Origin: JAXLRU01 sp046330935
GTDB taxonomy: Bacteria; Actinomycetota; Actinomycetes; Actinomycetales; Kineosporiaceae
NCBI GenBank assembly: GCA_046330935.1
Contig: JAXLRU010000006.1
Span: forward strand, 310,001 to 374,000
DNA length: 64,000 nt
Direction: 5' to 3'
A program made the translations under genes and the position numbers. Every line of letters starts with the position of its first letter. Position 1 is the first letter of the stretch. Below the pieces are notes generated by a model. It ran no database searches, was not told where the DNA came from, and was given only the letters and a program-made list of their open reading frames with translations. Below are positions 33,859-42,479 of the stretch, piece after piece.

Positions 33859-35109
33859 ATGGCGGGCACCAGCCCGCACATTGCCGTGCCTGGAGGAGCC
33901 GTGGGGCTGCACCCGTCCGTCCGCCGCGGGAGGCCGCTGCGCGCCGCACGCGCGAACCGTCGCGCCGGCGTCCCCGGGATCGGCACGCCCGCGGTGCCCT
34001 CCACCGACGCCCTCGTGCCCGTACCGGCCGCGGCCGCCCCGGCCCTCACAACCTCCGACGTGCTCGTCCCGACCGGTCCGGCGGCGACACCGCAGCGCCC
34101 CGACCACGCCGATGCCTCGGCGGAGGGTCGCGCGCCCGAACGGGTGCAGCTCGCCATGGATGCCGTGGAGGCCCTCGACACGCTGCGGGCCTGCCCCGAC
34201 GTGAGCGCCACGGTGAGCGCCCTGCGGGCCCTCGCCGCCGACGCGACCGGCTGCGAGCAGGCCCGCGTCTGGCTGCTCGACCCCACCGGGGCATGGCTCG
34301 GTGAGGCGCCCGGCGCGGCCGGGACCGCGGAGGCGGGCCCGCCCCGCCTGCCCCTCGGCACCGGCCCCGTGGGCCGCTGCGCCGCGCAGGCGCGGCCCGT
34401 CCACGCCCGCACCACGGCGACCAGAGACGGCGACCACCGACCCGCGGACGCGGACCCCGTGACGCTGGTGCACGTCTGCCTCCCGCTGCCGGCGCCGGGC
34501 CGCGTGGTGGGGGTCCTCGAACTCGGATGGCGGGCGGGGGCCGCCGCGCCCGGGCAGGACTGGCAACCGCCCGGCGTCCTGGCGGTCGTCGCCGCCGCAG
34601 CGGGCACCCAGCTGGACCTGCTCCGGCTGCGGGAGCACGGCGCGTGGGCGCTGGACCGCGATCCGGAGACCGGGCTGCTGCACCGGTCACGGCTGCACCG
34701 CGACGTGTCGCAGGAGTGCGCGCGGACGGTCCGGTACGGGCAGGCGTTCTCCGTCGTCGTCGTCCGGGTCACGGGCGGGGACGGCTGGCCCGGCCAGGAC
34801 AGCCCGTTCGCCGCCGCGGCGGACCTCGTGCACGCCCACGTCCGCGGCGCCGACGCCGTCTACCGCTTCGACGACGACGCGGTCGCGGTCCTGGCGCCCG
34901 CCACCGGGCCGGAGGGCGCTGCGGCCCTCGCGGCGCGGTTGGCGGAGGTGGTGCAGCGGCGCTTCACCCCGGCGCCGGACGCGCCGGCGCCGGTAGCGCC
35001 GCCCGCCGTCACCGTGGTCACCGCGGGAGTGCCGGCCGACGGGGATACCGCCGACGCCGTCCTGCTCGACCTCCGACTGCGATTGGCCGCCGCCCGCCCG
35101 TGGTCGTGA
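33859..35109 (+). CDS. GAF plus degenerate GGDEF protein
   Basis: 416 residues. Long disordered Pro/Ala N-terminus (to about 95), GAF domain (about 105-260; TVSALRALAADATGCEQARVWLLD), then a GGDEF-fold domain (265-410; DPETGLLHRSRLHRDVSQE, VVVVRVTGGDG). The catalytic GGDEF becomes FDDDAVAVL near 335, so it should not make c-di-GMP; it may bind nucleotide or act as a scaffold. A GTG at 33901 with GGAGGAGCC upstream is a better translation start than ATG 33859, and would remove 14 residues. The window also holds an active-looking cyclase (50990) and a degenerate GGDEF in the glycosyltransferase (4809). Confidence 0.75.
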   Translation: MAGTSPHIAVPGGAVGLHPSVRRGRPLRAARANRRAGVPGIGTPAVPSTDALVPVPAAAAPALTTSDVLVPTGPAATPQRPDHADASAEGRAPERVQLAMDAVEALDTLRACPDVSATVSALRALAADATGCEQARVWLLDPTGAWLGEAPGAAGTAEAGPPRLPLGTGPVGRCAAQARPVHARTTATRDGDHRPADADPVTLVHVCLPLPAPGRVVGVLELGWRAGAAAPGQDWQPPGVLAVVAAAAGTQLDLLRLREHGAWALDRDPETGLLHRSRLHRDVSQECARTVRYGQAFSVVVVRVTGGDGWPGQDSPFAAAADLVHAHVRGADAVYRFDDDAVAVLAPATGPEGAAALAARLAEVVQRRFTPAPDAPAPVAPPAVTVVTAGVPADGDTADAVLLDLRLRLAAARPWS

Positions 35110-35336
35110 GAGGCGGGCGGTCCGCCTCGGCGAGCGACCGCCCGGCGCACGAGCGCGGCGTCCCACGGCAGCGGCGACGGAGGGCCGGGAGCATGACGCG
35201 CGCATTCCCGACTGCCTTAGTCTAGTTTGTGGAGTGCGGCCGGCTCGGAGAGGGCGGCCGCGCCTCTCGCGCCGCGGCCACCACGGCTGCAGCGCCCCCC
35301 GGCGGGGACTCAGGGACGGGATCCCCACCGGCCCGG

Positions 35337-35377
35337 CCGGTCGCCCGTAGCGGTTCGGACCCGCAGCGGGCGACCGG
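35337..35377. other. Hairpin in the long ahpC upstream region
   Basis: 11-bp perfect stem (35337-35347 with 35367-35377), with further pairing of GCGG/CCGC inside. The gap from 35110 to 35658 holds no recognisable gene; it contains a TAGTCT -10-like box (35218-35223), this hairpin, the dyad at 35405-35420 and the candidate ahpC promoter. Confidence 0.35.
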
Positions 35378-35404
35378 CTCGTGCCGGAGGGTCGACGGCG
35401 CTCA

Positions 35405-35420
35405 CGTGAGACAGGTCACG
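35405..35420. promoter_or_regulatory. CRP/FNR-like dyad upstream of ahpC
   Basis: CGTGAGACAGGTCACG is CGTGA-N6-TCACG, a perfect 5-bp dyad with the CRP spacing but C/G in place of the outer T/A. It lies about 250 nt upstream of the ahpC ATG. Role uncertain. Confidence 0.3.
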
Positions 35421-35517
35421 CCCCGAGGGGGCGAGGCGTCGCCACCATGTCCGGATGATGGACGGCGCACCCCGCGCAGCTCCCGGGGCGCCGACGGCGA
35501 CCCGCGCGCTGCGCAGC

Positions 35518-35606
35518 GCCGATAGCCGCTGTCGATCGCAGCGGCAGGCACAAACGATTGATGCAGTACAAGGATTGACACCATCTCCATCTACGGTGGC
35601 TATCGC
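35518..35606 (+). promoter_or_regulatory. Candidate ahpC promoter with inverted GATAGCC half-sites
   Basis: GCCGATAGCC (35518-35527) and GGCTATCGCC (35598-35607) are inverted near-copies about 70 nt apart. TTGACA (35575-35580) lies between them, 17 nt before GGCTAT (35598-35603). ATAG-containing half-sites are typical of LysR-type OxyR operators, and the oxyR gene is in the same cluster. Pairing of sites over 70 nt would need looping or separate dimers. Confidence 0.35.
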
Positions 35607-35658
35607 CAGGCGGGTTCGCGCCCGTCACGTCCGGAACCACACAGAGGTGCTCGCACGC

Positions 35659-36222
35659 ATGTCGATCATCAATTCCGAGATCCTGCCCTTCGCCGCGACC
35701 GCCTTCCGCAACGGCGCGTTCGTCGACGTCAGCGACGCCGACCTGCGGGGCGGCTGGTCCGTGGTCTTCTTCTACCCCGCCGACTTCACCTTCGTCTGCC
35801 CCACCGAGCTCGGTGACCTGGCCGACCACTACGCGACCTTCCAGCAGCTCGGCGTCGAGATCTACTCGGTGTCCACCGACACCCACTTCACGCACAAGGC
35901 GTGGCACGACACGTCCGAGACCATCAAGAAGATCCAGTACACGATGGTCGGCGACCCCACCGCCCAGATCAGCAAGAACTTCGGCGTCTACAACGACGAG
36001 TCCGGCCTGGCCGCCCGCGGCACCTTCGTGATCGACCCGCAGGGCCGCGTCCAGATCGTGGAGATCACCGCCGACGGCGTCGGCCGCAACGCCGAGGAGC
36101 TCCTCCGCAAGATCAAGGCCGCCCAGTACGTGGCCGCCCACCCGGGCGAGGTCTGCCCGGCCAAGTGGGAGGAGGGCGAGGCCGTGCTGGCCCCCTCGCT
36201 CGACCTCGTCGGCAAGATCTGA
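35659..36222 (+). CDS. ahpC: Alkyl hydroperoxide reductase subunit C (peroxiredoxin)
   Basis: 187-residue typical 2-Cys peroxiredoxin. Peroxidatic Cys in FTFVCPTEL near 47 and resolving Cys in GEVCPAKW near 166. Reduces H2O2, organic peroxides and peroxynitrite; recycled by AhpF. Length equals E. coli AhpC. The frame stays open to 35455, but homology starts at MSIINSEILPF, so ATG 35659 is the start, with AGAGGTG upstream. ahpF follows after 96 nt and oxyR after that. Confidence 0.97.
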   Translation: MSIINSEILPFAATAFRNGAFVDVSDADLRGGWSVVFFYPADFTFVCPTELGDLADHYATFQQLGVEIYSVSTDTHFTHKAWHDTSETIKKIQYTMVGDPTAQISKNFGVYNDESGLAARGTFVIDPQGRVQIVEITADGVGRNAEELLRKIKAAQYVAAHPGEVCPAKWEEGEAVLAPSLDLVGKI

Positions 36223-36318
36223 CGCTTCTCCACCCGCACGTCCCGCACCACCAGCACTGCCCGCCCGCGGCGCCGTCGCCCGACAGCGCCGCGGGCGCAC
36301 GCCTGTAAGGAGATCCCG

Positions 36319-37977
36319 ATGCTCGACCGCGCCCTCGCCACGCAGCTCGCCGCCTACCTCGAGAAGGTCACCCTCCCCGTCGAGCTGGTCGCCGCCCTCG
36401 ACGACGGCCCGAAGTCGGCCGAACTCCGTGAGCTGCTCGAGGAGATCGTCGGCATGTCGCCGCGGATCACCTTGCGCACCGACGGGGACGCCGTGAGCGC
36501 GGGCGGGCGGCGTCCGTCCTTCGTGATCCGACGCGCGGACACCGCCGTCGCGGTGACGTTCGCGGGGATCCCCCTCGGCCACGAGTTCACCTCTCTCGTG
36601 CTCGCGCTGCTGCACGTGGGCGGCCACCCCTCCCGCGCCGCGCAGGAGGTCATCGAGCAGATCCGCGGACTGCGCGGTGAGCACCGGTTCGAGACCTTCT
36701 TCTCGCTGTCGTGCCAGAACTGCCCCGACGTCGTCCAGGCGCTGAACCTGATGAGCGTCCTCAACCCCGACATCACGCACGTGGCGATCGACGGCGGGGT
36801 GTTCCCCGAGGAGGCCGAGCAGCGCCAGGTGCTCGCCGTCCCGGCCGTCTTCCGCAACGGCGAGCCGTTCGCGCAGGGCCGGATGACGCTGGAGGAGATC
36901 GTCGCGAAGATCGACGACTCCGCCGCCGACCGCGAGGCCGCGCAGCTCGCCGACCTGGCCCCCTTCGACGTCCTCGTCGTCGGCGGCGGTCCCGCCGGTG
37001 CCACGGCCGCCGTCTACGCCGCGCGCAAGGGCATCCGCACCGGCGTCGTCGCCCACCGCTTCGGCGGCCAGGTGCTCGACACCATGGCGATCGAGAACTT
37101 CATCTCCGTGCCCTCGACCGAGGGGCCGCGCCTGGCCGCCCAGTTGGAGGAGCACGTGCGCTCCTACGGCGTCCCGGTGATCGCAGGCCGCCAGGCGACG
37201 GCCCTGCGCCCCGCCGAGGTGGGCGGCCTCGCCCGCGTCGAGCTCGACAACGGATCGGTGCTGCGCGCACGGACGGTCGTCGTCTCGACCGGCGCCTCCT
37301 GGCGGCTGATGGGCGTCCCCGGCGAGGAGGAGTACCGCAACAGGGGGGTGACGTTCTGCCCCCACTGCGACGGCCCGCTGTTCAAGGGCAGGCGCGTGGC
37401 CGTGATCGGCGGCGGCAACTCGGGGATCGAGGCCGCGATCGACCTCGCCGGCGTCGTCTCGCACGTGACCGTGATCGAGTTCGACACGGCGCTGCGGGCC
37501 GACGAGGTGCTGCAGCGCCGCCTGCGCTCCCTGCCGAACGTCGACGTCCTGCTCCACGCCCGGACCACCGAGGTGCTCGGTGACGGCGCCCGCGTGACCG
37601 GCCTGCGCTGGGAGGACCGTGGCACGGGTGCGGTCTCCGAGCTCGCGCTGGAAGGGGTCTTCGTGCAGATCGGCCTGGTGCCGAGCACGCAGTGGCTGCG
37701 CGGGGCGCTCGAGCTCACCGACCGCGGCGAGGTGGTCGTGGACGCCCGCGGCGCGACGTCGGCGCCGGGCGTGTTCGCCGCCGGCGACTGCACGACGACG
37801 CCGTTCAAGCAGATCGTCATCGCGCTCGGTGCCGGGGCCACCGCCGCCCTCAGCGCCTTCGACCACCTGATCCGCACGGCTCCCGACGCGGCCAGCGCGG
37901 ACGCGAGCGACGAGGCCGCCGACGAGGCCGCCCACGAGCCGAGCGACCAGGCCGCCGTCGAGGCCGTGGCAGGCTGA
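36319..37977 (+). CDS. ahpF: Alkyl hydroperoxide reductase subunit F
   Basis: 552-residue flavoprotein that passes electrons from NADH to AhpC. N-terminal tandem thioredoxin-like domain with CQNC near 134, FAD site VVGGGPAGATAAVYAARKG near 221, TrxR-type CPHC near 350, NAD site VIGGGNSGIEAA near 367 and FAD motif FAAGDCTTTPFKQ near 490. The last 35 residues are an Ala/Asp/Glu-rich extension beyond the E. coli protein. AAGGAG ribosome binding site precedes ATG 36319. Actinobacteria usually pair AhpC with AhpD, so AhpF here is less common. Confidence 0.96.
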   Translation: MLDRALATQLAAYLEKVTLPVELVAALDDGPKSAELRELLEEIVGMSPRITLRTDGDAVSAGGRRPSFVIRRADTAVAVTFAGIPLGHEFTSLVLALLHVGGHPSRAAQEVIEQIRGLRGEHRFETFFSLSCQNCPDVVQALNLMSVLNPDITHVAIDGGVFPEEAEQRQVLAVPAVFRNGEPFAQGRMTLEEIVAKIDDSAADREAAQLADLAPFDVLVVGGGPAGATAAVYAARKGIRTGVVAHRFGGQVLDTMAIENFISVPSTEGPRLAAQLEEHVRSYGVPVIAGRQATALRPAEVGGLARVELDNGSVLRARTVVVSTGASWRLMGVPGEEEYRNRGVTFCPHCDGPLFKGRRVAVIGGGNSGIEAAIDLAGVVSHVTVIEFDTALRADEVLQRRLRSLPNVDVLLHARTTEVLGDGARVTGLRWEDRGTGAVSELALEGVFVQIGLVPSTQWLRGALELTDRGEVVVDARGATSAPGVFAAGDCTTTPFKQIVIALGAGATAALSAFDHLIRTAPDAASADASDEAADEAAHEPSDQAAVEAVAG

Positions 37978-37981
37978 CGGA

Positions 37982-38926
37982 GTGAACCTGCGCGACCTGG
38001 AGTACCTGGTGGCGGTCGCCGACCACCGGCACTTCGGGCGTGCGGCGGCGGCCTGCTTCGTCAGCCAGCCCACGCTCTCGACCCAGCTGAAGAAGCTCGA
38101 GGCCGAACTCGGCGTCGCGCTCGTGGAGCGCCGGCCCCGCGGTGTGATCCTGACCCGCGCGGGCGAGGAGATCCTCGCCCGCGCGCGGCGCATCCTGCGC
38201 GAGGCCGACGCGGTCCGGACGATCGCCCGGCGCGCCCGCAGCCCCCGCACCGGCAGCCTGCGCCTGGGCATCTTCCCCACGATCGCGCCCTACCTGCTGC
38301 CGCACGTCGTCCGACGGCTGCACGACGAGCTGCCCGACCTGGAGCTCCTGCTCACCGAGGACAAGTCCGGCCCGCTGCTGGCGCAGCTCCAGGCCGGGGC
38401 GCTGGACGCCGTCGTCCTGGCGCTGCCGGTGGACCAGCCCGGGCTGGAGGTCGTCCCCCTGTTCCGCGAGGACTTCGTGCTCGCGGTGCCCGCCGACCTC
38501 CCCGAGGGCTCTCCTCTGCTCCGGCTCAGCGAACCCGTCTCCGCCGCCGCGGTCGCCGGGCAGCCCCTGCTGGTGCTCGAGGAGGGCCACTGCCTGCGCG
38601 AGCAGGTCCTGGCGTGGTGCCGCCTCGACGGCGACGACCGGCTCGACGGGTTCCGCGCCACCAGCCTGGAGACCCTGCGGCACATGGTCGCGGCGGGGGT
38701 GGGGGCAACGCTGCTGCCGCTTCTCGCGGTCTGCCCACCGGTCCCGGCCTCCCCCGACGTCCGGCTGCTGCGCTTCGCCGATCCCGCGCCCTACCGCGAC
38801 CTCGTCCTGGTCTCGCGGCCCACCGGCGTCCACGCCGAGCTGCTGCCCGAGCTCGCGGGCATCCTGCGGTCCGGACCCGGCACGCTCGTGCGCCCGTTGG
38901 GGCCGACGGCAGCGCCGGCGCGCTGA
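37982..38926 (+). CDS. oxyR: Hydrogen peroxide sensor OxyR (LysR family)
   Basis: 314-residue LysR-type regulator. N-terminal winged helix (LEYLVAVADHRHFGRAAAACFVSQPTLSTQLKKLE). In the effector domain, GHCLREQVLAWC near 200 reproduces the two redox cysteines of OxyR with the same 8-residue gap. It starts 4 nt after ahpF stop (GTG 37982), so it is made from the operon it should control, unlike the divergent oxyR of many bacteria. It may bind the GATAGCC half-sites upstream of ahpC. Confidence 0.95.
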   Translation: MNLRDLEYLVAVADHRHFGRAAAACFVSQPTLSTQLKKLEAELGVALVERRPRGVILTRAGEEILARARRILREADAVRTIARRARSPRTGSLRLGIFPTIAPYLLPHVVRRLHDELPDLELLLTEDKSGPLLAQLQAGALDAVVLALPVDQPGLEVVPLFREDFVLAVPADLPEGSPLLRLSEPVSAAAVAGQPLLVLEEGHCLREQVLAWCRLDGDDRLDGFRATSLETLRHMVAAGVGATLLPLLAVCPPVPASPDVRLLRFADPAPYRDLVLVSRPTGVHAELLPELAGILRSGPGTLVRPLGPTAAPAR

Positions 38927-38956
38927 CGGCCCGGGCACGGCGAGCGGGCGGGCAGG

Positions 38957-39748
38957 TCAGTCGGGGTAGCCGACCTCGGCGACGACCCCGCGGTGGTCGC
39001 TGACCGGCAGGAGCACGGCACGGCCCACGGCGCGAGCCCCGGGAGGCAGCCTGGTGGCGAGGACGTTGTCGAGCTGCACCAGGGGGCGGGCCGCCGGGAA
39101 CGTCGCCTCGCGGACCAGCGGCGTCCAGTTGGTCAGCCTCCGGGCGGCCCGTCGCGGCAGGTTGAGGTCACCGAGCAGCACGGCAGGGCCTGTGCCCAGC
39201 CAGCGCGCCACCTGGACCAGCTGGCGGGAGCTCATCCACGGCAGGACGGACAGGTGCGTGCAGGCGATCGTCAACGCCGGCTCGGCCAGGGTGACGCGCA
39301 CGGCAGCCCGCGGCTCGTCGGCCACCCGGACCAGCCGCGGTGGCGGGCCGGGGATCAGCGCCGGGTAGCGATGTCGCGACCGCGGCAGCGCGAGGACGTC
39401 CGAGCTGAGAACGGGCAGCCGCGACAGCAGGGCGATGCCGTAGCCGGAGCGCGCGCCGGCACCCTCCGGGAGCGGCGGCCCGCCGCCCGAGGGCACTGGC
39501 CACCGATGGCCGGCCGGGGTGCCCACGACCGTGTCGACGTGGCGGTACCAGACGGCGCCGAAGCGCTCGGCGACGAACGCGGCCTGGTCGAGCGTCCCTG
39601 AGCGTTCCTGGAACCGGTCGACCTCCTGGACGGCGAGGACGTCGACGTCGAGCGCGTCGATCGCCTCGGCCAGCGCCTCGTGGTCGACGCGCCCGTCCTC
39701 GCGACGCCGGCCCGACCAGAGGTTGAGGGTCCCCACCGTGATCCGCAT
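38957..39748 (-). CDS. Endonuclease/exonuclease/phosphatase family protein
   Basis: 263 residues of the EEP fold: VGTLNLWSG (Asn near 9), VLAVQEVDR (catalytic Glu near 41), CTHLSVLPW (His), LLGDLNLP (Asp/Asn near 193) and VSDHRGVVAEV (His near 253). Metal-dependent phosphodiester or phosphomonoester hydrolase; substrate unknown. ATG 39748. Convergent with oxyR. Confidence 0.88.
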   Translation of the reverse strand: MRITVGTLNLWSGRRREDGRVDHEALAEAIDALDVDVLAVQEVDRFQERSGTLDQAAFVAERFGAVWYRHVDTVVGTPAGHRWPVPSGGGPPLPEGAGARSGYGIALLSRLPVLSSDVLALPRSRHRYPALIPGPPPRLVRVADEPRAAVRVTLAEPALTIACTHLSVLPWMSSRQLVQVARWLGTGPAVLLGDLNLPRRAARRLTNWTPLVREATFPAARPLVQLDNVLATRLPPGARAVGRAVLLPVSDHRGVVAEVGYPD

Positions 39749-39802
39749 GAAGCCACCCCCACCGAGCCCGCGCCCGCCGTCGTCCGGCGCCTGCGGGCGA
39801 CG

Positions 39803-40162
39803 CTACCCGTCCAGCGGCGAGGGCAGCAGGAAGGCCGTGACCAGCAACGCGCCGAGCAGGCCCACGGGGGGGCCGGCGCAGACGCCGACGGCGACCGCCA
39901 CCACCAGCGCGGGGACCGCGAACCGGCCGCGGTGGGACTGCCTGCGCGCGGCGACGACGAACGCCACGGCGAGCACGAGCCCGCCGATCGCCAGGGCGAG
40001 CAGGAGCGCGTCGCGCCCCTCCCAGACCGTGCGCTGCGCCGTGACGGTGCCCGCGGTCGTCGACGTGACGCGCTGCGGCCCCCAGGTCGAGACGGCCGAC
40101 GCCGCGGCCCAGAGCCCGACCAGTACCGACGCGGACGCGGAGATCCTCTGCCCGGGTGTCAC
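39803..40162 (-). CDS. Small hypothetical membrane protein
   Basis: 119 residues with three to four hydrophobic segments (ASASVLVGLWAAASAV; LLLALAIGGLVLAVAFVV; FAVPALVVAVAVGVCAGP; LLGALLVTAFLLP). No motif recognised. GTG 40162 has GGAGACAGG upstream. 54 nt upstream of the EEP gene on the same strand. Confidence 0.6.
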   Translation of the reverse strand: MTPGQRISASASVLVGLWAAASAVSTWGPQRVTSTTAGTVTAQRTVWEGRDALLLALAIGGLVLAVAFVVAARRQSHRGRFAVPALVVAVAVGVCAGPPVGLLGALLVTAFLLPSPLDG

Positions 40163-40212
40163 GCCTGTCTCCGATCAGTCGAGGCCGGCCCACGTCACGA
40201 CCTGGAACGCGA

Positions 40213-40242
40213 CGAAGGCCGTGGCGATCGCCACGGCCTTCG
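40213..40242 (-). terminator. 30-nt perfect palindrome downstream of tRNA-Ala
   Basis: The whole segment is self-complementary and begins 13 nt after the tRNA 3' end on the minus strand. It should form a 13-bp GC-rich hairpin with a GATC loop and act as the tRNA terminator; no T-tract follows. Confidence 0.65.
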
Positions 40243-40254
40243 ATGCGTGCCCTC

Positions 40255-40330
<76 letters not shown>

Positions 40331-40407
40331 GAGGCGTCGCCAAGGTTAGCACTGCGCGAGCACCGCTTCCGAATCGGTACCGGCCCGTGTCCACTCCCCG
40401 GGACGGC

Positions 40408-41625
40408 TCAGCCGTTCACGGCGCGCCGCCGGGCCAGCACCGCATCGAGGTCGAACGCGACCTCGGCCTCGGCGTGCGCGGCCGGGTCGACGTCGTCGGC
40501 CTGAGGGGCCGCGGCGGCGGGGGCCGACCCACCCAGGCGGACCCCGGCGTCGGCGGCGGGAAGGGCCTCGATGGGCTCGATCACCAGCGGCTCGGGGCGC
40601 CGGACGACCGGCTTCATCGTGTACGTGGGGCGAGGGACGGGCACGGGCACCCAGGTTCCGTCGTCGGGCTGGCGCACCTCGGCGGTCGTGGGCTCGCGCC
40701 CGGTCTCGGCCTCGGTGATCGGTTCGGCGTCACGCACGTCGTAGACGACGCCCGCGCGTCGCCGCGCCGTCGCAGCGACCGCCACCTCGACCTCGTCGTG
40801 CTGGACGGCGTCCAGGGAGACGTGCGTGCCACCCCCGGCGGCCGGACGGGCGTGGACGCGGGCGGCGCGACGGGAGCGGGCACGAGCGGGGGCGGTGGCC
40901 ACGAGCAGGACGACGTCGGCGCCCAGCAGGCCGCTGGGCACGGCACCGGCGGCCGCGGGGGCGTTGCCGAGGGTGACCGCACCCCAGCCGACGCCGCAGG
41001 AGGCGAGCAGGCCGAGCAGGATGCGGGCGCGACGGCGGGCGGCACGAGCTGCGGCGGACGGCGCCTCGGCGACGGGGCGGGGCGCTGCCGGGCGGGGCGC
41101 TGCCGGACGGGGCTCGCGGCGCCGCGGGGGACGCGCAGGCGCCTCGGGGGTCGGCGACTCCAGCAGGGGGCGGCGGGCGGGTGCGACCTCGGGCGAGCCC
41201 TGGTCGGGGGGCAGCTCGGCGCGGGCGCGGCGCAGGATGCGGGCGCTGCGCTCGGGGGGCAGGACGCCCTCCTCCACGGCGCGCACCTCGGCGTCGTCGT
41301 CGAGGGCACGCGTCGGGTCACCGAGCAGCTCGGCGAGGCGCACCCCTTCGGCGCGGGCGTCCTCCGCAGGTGCGGCGCCCTCGGCGTTCACCGTCACGTC
41401 GTCGACGCGGGCGTCGACGTGGGGGTGCTCGCGGCGCAGGAGGGGTGCGGTCGAGGGGCCTTCGGGGTCCCCTGCGGCACGGGGCTCGAGGACGCGGGCG
41501 TCCTCGGCGATCCGGTCGGCCCGGCGGCGCGCGAGGTGGTGCTCGCTGCGGCGGATCCAGCTGGGCACGAGGTAGGCAGCCCACATCCCCACGATCGCCA
41601 CGAGGACGAGGCTGCTCGGCTGCAC
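40408..41625 (-). CDS. sepX: Divisome protein SepX/GlpR
   Basis: 405 residues. N-terminal membrane helix MQPSSLVLVAIVGMWAAYLVPSWIRR-type region (GTG start), a conserved cytoplasmic stretch with HLARRRADRIAEDARVL, a disordered Pro/Arg/Ala region and a second hydrophobic patch near 220-250. The N-terminal block LVPSWIRR is diagnostic of the actinobacterial SepX/GlpR family, which supports FtsZ rings and sporulation or cell-length control. It lies beside rimJ, as in M. tuberculosis (Rv0995-Rv0996). TACGGT and 6 nt precede GTG 41625, so the mRNA is probably leaderless. Confidence 0.85.
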   Translation of the reverse strand: MQPSSLVLVAIVGMWAAYLVPSWIRRSEHHLARRRADRIAEDARVLEPRAAGDPEGPSTAPLLRREHPHVDARVDDVTVNAEGAAPAEDARAEGVRLAELLGDPTRALDDDAEVRAVEEGVLPPERSARILRRARAELPPDQGSPEVAPARRPLLESPTPEAPARPPRRREPRPAAPRPAAPRPVAEAPSAAARAARRRARILLGLLASCGVGWGAVTLGNAPAAAGAVPSGLLGADVVLLVATAPARARSRRAARVHARPAAGGGTHVSLDAVQHDEVEVAVAATARRRAGVVYDVRDAEPITEAETGREPTTAEVRQPDDGTWVPVPVPRPTYTMKPVVRRPEPLVIEPIEALPAADAGVRLGGSAPAAAAPQADDVDPAAHAEAEVAFDLDAVLARRRAVNG

Positions 41626-41631
41626 GAAACC

Positions 41632-41637
41632 ACCGTA
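41632..41637 (-). promoter_or_regulatory. Leaderless -10 box of sepX
   Basis: TACGGT, then GGTTTC and the GTG start. Further upstream, TGTGACTC occurs twice in tandem within 41705-41721. Confidence 0.5.
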
Positions 41638-41730
41638 GGTCGGTGGCGAGCACCCCGGCCGGACATTCTCCGGTGTGTCGCCTGCTGAAACGGATGAGCA
41701 CTTCTGTGACTCATGTGACTCGAGAGGCCA

Positions 41731-41755
41731 GAGCGACCACTGACAGTGATCGCTC
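41731..41755. terminator. 25-nt near-perfect palindrome between rimJ and sepX
   Basis: GAGCGACCACTG (41731-41742) and CAGTGATCGCTC (41744-41755) are complementary except for one base, with a single A between. It may terminate rimJ or act as an operator of sepX. Confidence 0.4.
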
Positions 41756-41858
41756 GATGGCTCCCCGTCGGTACACGGTCACGATCAGGAGACGGGACCC
41801 CACCCGGTGATACCCGCTGGGGCCGATGTCACACCTGCGATTGACCGACCGTGACGCA

Positions 41859-42479
41859 TCAGGCGCCGGCGACGATCCAGCCCTTGGTCCGCAACCGGCC
41901 GAGCAGGCCGCCGGGCGGCCACTCCTCGAGGGTGAGCGCGAAGGACAGGTGGTCGCGCCAGGCCCCGTCGATGTGCAGGAACCGCCGGCGCAGGCCCTCG
42001 GAGCGGAAGTCGAGCTTCTCGACGACCCTCAGGCTCGCCCGGTTCTCGGGGCGGATGTTGACCTCGAGGCGGTGCAGGCCCACGACCCCGAAGCAGTGGT
42101 CGGCGGCCATGGCCACGGCGGTGGGCGTCACACCACGCCCCGCCACCCGCTCGTCGACCCAGTACCCCACGTGCCCCGACCGCAATGACCCCCACTGGAT
42201 GCCGCCCACGGTGAGCTGCCCGCGCAGCCGCCCGTCGACGTCGATCGCGAAGGGGAACATCCGGCCCTGCGCGGCCGCCCGGTTGCCCGCGCGCACCATC
42301 TCGCCGAACGTCGTGGCGGGGCCCGCGCCCTCGGGCTGGGTCGCCTCCCACGGCCCGAGCCAGTGCGCGTTGACGCTGCGCACGGACTGCCAGTCGCGGG
42401 CGTCCCGGCGCCGCAGGGGGCGCAGCGTCACGGGGCCGCAGGAGAGGATCACCGGCCAGGGCACGCGCCCCTCATCCAT
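41859..42479 (-). CDS. rimJ: RimJ-type GNAT N-acetyltransferase
   Basis: 206 residues. VTLRPLRRRDARDWQSVR near 14, then HVGYWVDERVAGRGVTPTAVAMAADHCF (acetyl-CoA loop) and LHRLEVNIRPENRASLRVVEKLDFRSEG are hallmarks of the RimJ/RimL subgroup that acetylates protein N-termini, in E. coli ribosomal protein S5. ATG 42479 overlaps the mog stop by 8 nt; the frame stays open further upstream. It precedes sepX as in mycobacteria. Confidence 0.9.
   Translation of the reverse strand: MDEGRVPWPVILSCGPVTLRPLRRRDARDWQSVRSVNAHWLGPWEATQPEGAGPATTFGEMVRAGNRAAAQGRMFPFAIDVDGRLRGQLTVGGIQWGSLRSGHVGYWVDERVAGRGVTPTAVAMAADHCFGVVGLHRLEVNIRPENRASLRVVEKLDFRSEGLRRRFLHIDGAWRDHLSFALTLEEWPPGGLLGRLRTKGWIVAGA

Noticed and set aside
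35416..38280. 954-codon minus-strand open frame opposite ahpC/ahpF/oxyR
   Set aside because: No recognisable motif; plus-strand genes are certain.
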